From the NCBI GenBank assembly GCA_003667245.1, contig RCNN01000110.1:1-64000 (forward strand): a stretch of DNA of 64,000 nt, read 5' to 3'. The notes beneath the pieces were generated by a model. The model saw only the letters and a program-made list of their open reading frames with translations, had not been told where the DNA came from and made no database searches. Position numbers and translations under genes: made by a program. Below, piece by piece: positions 59,232 through 64,000 of this stretch. The stretch comes from Heterostelium multicystogenum (taxonomy: Eukaryota > Evosea > Eumycetozoa > Acytosteliales > Acytosteliaceae). Every line of letters starts with the position of its first letter. Positions within the stretch are counted from its first letter, which is position 1.

Positions 59232-61377
59232 GTTTTAATTTTTCAGTTGTTATAAAGTGATGCCAATGAATGATTTTGAATGATATTTAGTTGGGTAGTT
59301 ATTTGGTTGGATGATTGTGTTGTTGGAGATTTTAGTACTTTTCTGGGGCAAGTATTCGTCGATACAAAGGTGGTATACAACAATTGTTGTGATTTATTTT
59401 ATCGAGCTGATAAAATAAAAAGGCTGTTATAAACAAGCCTTTAGTTTATTATTATAACTGATATGATTTAAAAAATATAGATAATAATAATAAAGGAAGG
59501 GATTTGATTATTTACAAAAATTAACAATGATTATTTGTATATACAATGAGAAGGATATTAAGAAAAACAAAGAAAAATATATACTAAAAGATATAGTAAT
59601 TATTTTTATATTTGTTGTATTTAATTAATGTTACTCATGTTGTTTTAAATATTATTTTACGTATAATTAATAAACTAAGTTACTGTTATTATTATTGTTA
59701 CTGCTGTGATCTATTCTATTGATTGTACAACTCTTCTAAGCCAACTAAGTTAGACTATTTAAGTTTTTACTATTCTGTTATTGTGATAGATATTTGAGTT
59801 TTTTTTTGTTTACTATTATTAATTATATTTCAATATAATATTATTATATTATTATATATATAAATATAAATATATTTATATAAATAATAAATATATTTAT
59901 AAATATATAAAAGTTATAAGATATTATCTAAATCATGTAATAAATATATTTAATATAAATAGATAAATAAAGAATAAGAAGTTATATAAAAAAGGAATAA
60001 AATGGAATGAAAAGTAAGTATCTCTATAAAGAGAGGACTGCTTACAGAGCCTTAGATATATATAGTGTAGGTTGTTAATATTGTTGTTGTTTGGAATAAA
60101 TTTGATTTCTTGACTAGTTTGGAATTGATGCAATTTTAATTAAGAACTTTTTTGAACCCTGGCGTAAATTAAAGCAAAAAAAACAGTAAATATCATTGAA
60201 AACTAAATTATCTGTTCTAGTTGGTGAGGCACGATGGTGATTTTGTTTTGTTTTTAATTAAATTTCTTATTTGGTATTTTTTTTATATTAATTTCCAAAA
60301 AAAATGAGAACGCAAATGATGATTCAGCAAAACAATTATTTTAATTTTTGTTTTTTTGATTATAATTATAATTGTTTTTTTTAATTTAATTTTATTTTTC
60401 ATAGGTTTGGTTTTTAGATTTATTTTCAAAATACATACTTTTTGATTTTTATGATCTGTAATTGTATTAGTTCAAATCATGTAATTAAAAATTATCAAAT
60501 TTATCTTAAAAAATACAGATGAAATTTATAAAAATGAAGAGATATTGTTTATTAAACAGATAAACTATTATATAATAAACAGATTTATTTATTTAAGAAA
60601 AATCTAAATACAAGGAAAATTTAGAACAAAAAAATAAAACAACAACAGCTAAGATTCTAGTACGATTGTTATTATTATTAGTAGTAGTAGTAAATGTTTG
60701 TTTTTATTAAATTTATCAACATCACAAAAAAGGCAACAATTATGTAATTATTATTATTTTATATTTTAGTTGGGAAAATTGTGTTGTTGGTGTTAGAAAG
60801 TGGTGGTGTAGATAGTGGTATTAATCATGGTGATTTGACATCTCCCACAGCCAGAGAGATACTAAATGAAAGGTGATGTTGGTGACGATTAGATAATTAA
60901 ACTGTGGTGTGTGTTGGTGTTGGGTTAATTTAATTGTGCTGTGAGGTGAATATGAATGAGTTTGTTTGTGAAGTTAGATGTTTGGGGTATGAATTCACCT
61001 AGGTGGATTTTTTTTTGTTGTTGGTTGTTATTGCTATTTTTCATCAGATTTATTAATGTAATTAGGTATGAGCATCACCAGCAATATCATGCACCTCATG
61101 AATTAACAAATATAACATCAGTTGCACTGAACTTTTATTACTACTTCTACTTCTATTTCTACCTCTACTTTGATTTGATAGCAACAACAACAGCAACAAA
61201 AAATACTAATAACAACAACAACAACGTATTGTATCACGCTTTAAAATTAAATATGTTATTCTTGTTAATTTTTGATTTATTGATGGTATTAGTATGGATA
61301 TTTCAGTGAAACATATATCGTAAATAAAAGTGAAATCTTAATGTTGTTGTTTCTAACATAAAAAATGGTGAGTACAA
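59232..61377. other. Gene-poor AT-rich region
   Basis: About 2.1 kb. Very AT-rich with homopolymers and (TA)n-like sequence at 59840-59910. An open frame at 60956-61309 is Phe/Tyr/Asn-rich low complexity and not counted as a gene. Confidence 0.55.
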
Positions 61378-61512
61378 ATGAATCGCAGTTTCAATATATA
61401 TACAATTAGTGTTTTATTGGTGTTCATTTGGTATCAGTGACTGCCAATCATCACAATCAAATCCTCCCAGTCAACAGGTGTGAAAATGATTGTGAGTCTA
61501 ACAATGGTTGGT
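61378..61512 (+). other. Possible small secreted peptide gene (frameshifted)
   Basis: ATG at 61378 followed by a hydrophobic stretch (MNRSFNIYTISVLLV) typical of a signal peptide. In a shifted frame this leads into a short Cys-containing end (NRCENDCESNNGW) and a stop or a GTAATT donor at about 61509. Needs one indel correction. Low confidence. Confidence 0.25.
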
Positions 61513-62644
61513 AATTTTAAACCACCACCTTAAAAACAGGAAGGAATAAGGATCACTTACTCTTATTTTATTAACATGTATAATTCAAATTTAAACATGT
61601 AAGTAATAAATATCTTGTTTGTTGTTGATTGATCAACTATTTATAAATACGATGTAATTTTAATTTAATTGAATCATAATAATAATACAAATTGAAGCTA
61701 GTTATAAAATGATGCCACCAACCACCTCTTATAAAATCTGGAGATTGAATAACGTCCAAAGAAACAAAATACAATAATTGAAACAAAAACAACAATTGCT
61801 ATTTGGTTGTTCGTAAAGCGTTCATTTAGAATATAATCACTTATATTGTGGTAGGGGAGAGTTGAATCTTGATATTGAGTAACTCAGATTTAATTTCCGA
61901 AATTGTTTAACATTCTCAAAGCATTTTTGGGGGTTTTGGTTGGTCAAAGTATTCTGTTAAGCGTGCTAACAGCAATTATTTAAATTTCTTAACGATTTTG
62001 TTTATTCCAGAGGTACCATCCAATTTCCATAAATCATTCCAATACCGTTATAAAGAACTAATAAATGCATTTATCTAAAGTGGGGTTAAATATTTCAATG
62101 TAGATATTTTTTGATTACAAAAATATTTAAATTTTTATTCAAATTCACCATTCAAATAAGTTGTTTGTGGATGATCTTACTTACCAAAAATAGTACTATT
62201 TTAGCTGTATTGGGTGATAATATCATTACCACTTGTTATGGATACTATTATTATTCCACCTACTAAAGTTGATGTACAAATAATTCACCCTGAATCAACA
62301 TTGTACAAAATAGTTGGTTTCTTCCATAGTTGTTGAAGCTTCAATTGGGACTAACTCTACACCATCCGTGTCAACCATACCATCTTAAAGAATAGGTATA
62401 GATTGCTTTGAAAAAGTTTAGTTTATACCAAAATTTCAATATCATCTTATAGTTTTTCAAATAATCTAAAAAACTTAAATATTTTAAACTTTCCAAAAAC
62501 TAACCTTTTTTTTATAAACAATAACAAACTGTAAAGAAATATTTCTACAAAAATATAAGTATGGGTGTATCTTTGAGACTTTACGTTCAAATAAAAAGAT
62601 AAAATGATGTTATGATGTTTTTCAATATTTTTGAGAATAGCCTA
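61513..62644. other. Intergenic with one coding-like minus-strand fragment
   Basis: Mostly featureless AT-rich DNA. On the minus strand, 62378-62295 reads MVDTDGVELVPIEASTTM and on to a stop. It follows an AG and is less AT-rich than its surroundings, so it could be an orphan last exon. Confidence 0.35.
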
Positions 62645-63354
62645 TCAAAGACAGTAGGCACAACAAATTCCATTTTCAGGATCGGCTCTTCCCATTTTCC
62701 TGGACACTTTGGTGGGGAGCACATAATGTTCTTATCACATTGGAATTTACAAGAGGCACAACACTAAAAGTATTTTACAAATAAATGAGAATTGTTTCAA
62801 TTAGATTAATTGAAAGAACAAGGTTAATGTTCAGTTCCCACTACTCACCCTTCCGCGTCTAGTATCTGCAGGGATATAAGATCCACCAGAGGATACACAT
62901 GAATTCTCATCAATTCTTACGCATTGAACTGCAGCACAGTTTTTTCTCACACCAATCACAACAGATTCCTTTTGCTATATTTCTTGGATGGAAAAATATC
63001 GCCATTCTTTTCACAGGTGATTCTATCTTGATTCTCACAGTCAACTAATTCGCAACGACTCTGGCAATGGGCACAACACACACCGTGAATACGGTTGGCA
63101 GCGATATAAATTCCACCTGAAGCACGGCACGCTGCTCTGTCAGGTACATCAGGGCAGTCTACTTTATAGCATTTATCTTCATAGCATTGATCACAACACA
63201 AATTGACTCCATCTCTACGGACAAATATACCTTTCTTTGCTCGACACTCTGCTTGATCTGCATTGGTACATTCATCATCTCTACAGTAGCCAGCATAGAT
63301 TGATGAACAGCAACACAGAACAACTATTAACAATAAATATATTCTAATATTCAT
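62645..63354 (-). CDS. Secreted protein with five Cys-rich repeats, frameshifted
   Basis: Signal peptide MNIRIYLLLIVVLCCCSSIYA, then five repeats of about 35-40 residues, each with spaced single Cys, a Gly-Ile-Tyr/Phe core and a closing Cys-Cys-x2-Cys (CCDQC, CCAHC, CCDWC, CCASC, CCAYC). One intron (about 62845-62767) has a GTGAGT donor. A-runs near 62970 and 62945 and one near 62688 carry extra bases that break the frame. With those discounted, the last repeat ends at a stop at 62645. No known family recognised; likely extracellular matrix or secreted. Confidence 0.75.
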
Positions 63355-63830
63355 TTTTTGGTTATTTTGGTAATTTAATTAAAGTCTAACAATATTTTAT
63401 AATTTCTTTCTTATTTTAATTATGTAAAAAATACCAATCTTGATTATTATTACTACAATACACTAAATATCAACATTTGTTTTTATTTGATGTATTCAGT
63501 TCAGTCTATCAACACTTTTGCTGATTTTAATTCAATTATGTTTTGAAACACAGAAATATACTTAAATTTATTGTAACCATTAATATAATATTATACAATA
63601 TATTTTATGAGAATGTTATGTTAAAAATATCATATTTATTGTTGTTTGCTTAATGTAATGTACAATATATGTGAGGTTATAATTGTCTAAACTCAACATA
63701 TATTTGTAATGACTAATAAATCGATATGAATATTGTTAATCAGTGTTCTATTCTATATCTATCCTGATTAAGTTATTAGTTTAAATGATATAATGTTCTT
63801 TTCATGTGATTTATCTTAATATAAGTTGCT
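63355..63830. other. Intergenic, AT-rich
   Basis: No gene seen. Confidence 0.6.
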
Positions 63831-64000
63831 TTATTCATTATCAACTTCTTGACCTCTGCTATAAGTAATATATCGATTATCACCTAAGTGTACTCGATAT
63901 TTTCTATGCAGTTTCAAAGAGTTGGTACCCATATACCAAATTGTATCCAATTTTGTTGAAATACGCATGCTTTTCAATTTTCCACAATTTGCCTTTACTA
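63831..64000 (-). CDS. 3' end of a gene running off the right edge
   Basis: On the minus strand the frame is open from the window edge to a stop at 63833-63831, encoding about 55 residues (includes MRISTKLDTIWYMGTN and ends RGQEVDNE). Composition is coding-like and less AT-rich than the flank. Product not recognised. Confidence 0.5.
   Translation of the reverse strand, partial: VKANCGKLKSMRISTKLDTIWYMGTNSLKLHRKYRVHLGDNRYITYSRGQEVDNE

Noticed and set aside
60956..61309. 117-codon plus-strand frame
   Set aside because: Phe/Tyr/Asn-rich with no homology signal, in gene-poor DNA; probably chance.

Overview
The window looks like nuclear DNA of a dictyostelid social amoeba. Coding DNA is AT-rich and intergenic DNA is extremely AT-rich. 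Introns are short (about 55-150 bases) with GTAAGT/GTATGT-type donors, proteins carry Asn, Gln and Ser homopolymers, and the housekeeping genes (AP-1 mu, XAB2/SYF1, UBE2G, TRAPPC11) read as amoebozoan. No rRNA, tRNA, CRISPR array or recognisable transposon was seen. The species cannot be fixed from the sequence; coding regions seem less AT-biased than I would expect for D. discoideum, so another dictyostelid lineage is likely.

Layout. 0-5.4 kb: a BAR-like endocytic protein and a TRAPPC11 homologue, both broken by many one-base indels. 6.7-7.5 kb: beta-carbonic anhydrase. 7.7-17.9 kb: a recent tandem duplication of a head-to-head pair of paralogous helical proteins, the two units separated by an unrelated zinc-finger-like gene. 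18.8-22.9 kb: two divergent GH20 beta-hexosaminidases, one heavily decayed. 22.98-27.1 kb: a seven-exon ZZ-finger/adenylation/carrier/reductase protein of carboxylic-acid-reductase type. 27.1-30.0 kb: non-coding DNA with a hairpin-rich block. 30-36 kb: splicing factor XAB2/SYF1, a UBE2G-type E2 and AP-1 mu. 36-40.7 kb: gene-free DNA upstream of a Q-rich R2R3 Myb factor. 43-57 kb: a fast-evolving cluster (two F-box/LRR-like proteins, a BRCT-RCC1-ankyrin-TIR protein, a vezatin-like membrane protein, a small Cys-rich secreted protein, an ankyrin protein). 57.8-59.2 kb: a PI3/4-kinase-like protein. 59-64 kb: mostly gene-free, with a five-repeat Cys-rich secreted protein and a partial gene at the right edge.

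The most unusual gene is at 44644-48765 (minus strand). Nine exons join with consistent phases to give BRCT, acidic linker, RCC1-like repeats, ankyrin repeats, a TIR domain keeping the putative NADase glutamate, and a second degenerate TIR-like half. It is divergent from the vezatin-like gene. Next in interest are the ZZ-reductase fusion and the duplicated divergent paralogue pairs, in which one member keeps a long hydrophobic hairpin and the other has lost it.

Many frameshifts in otherwise well-kept genes sit in mononucleotide runs, and the two tandem copies are shifted at different runs. Most are therefore probably sequencing errors of homopolymer type. Exceptions that may be real decay are the minus-strand hexosaminidase and perhaps parts of the first 5 kb.
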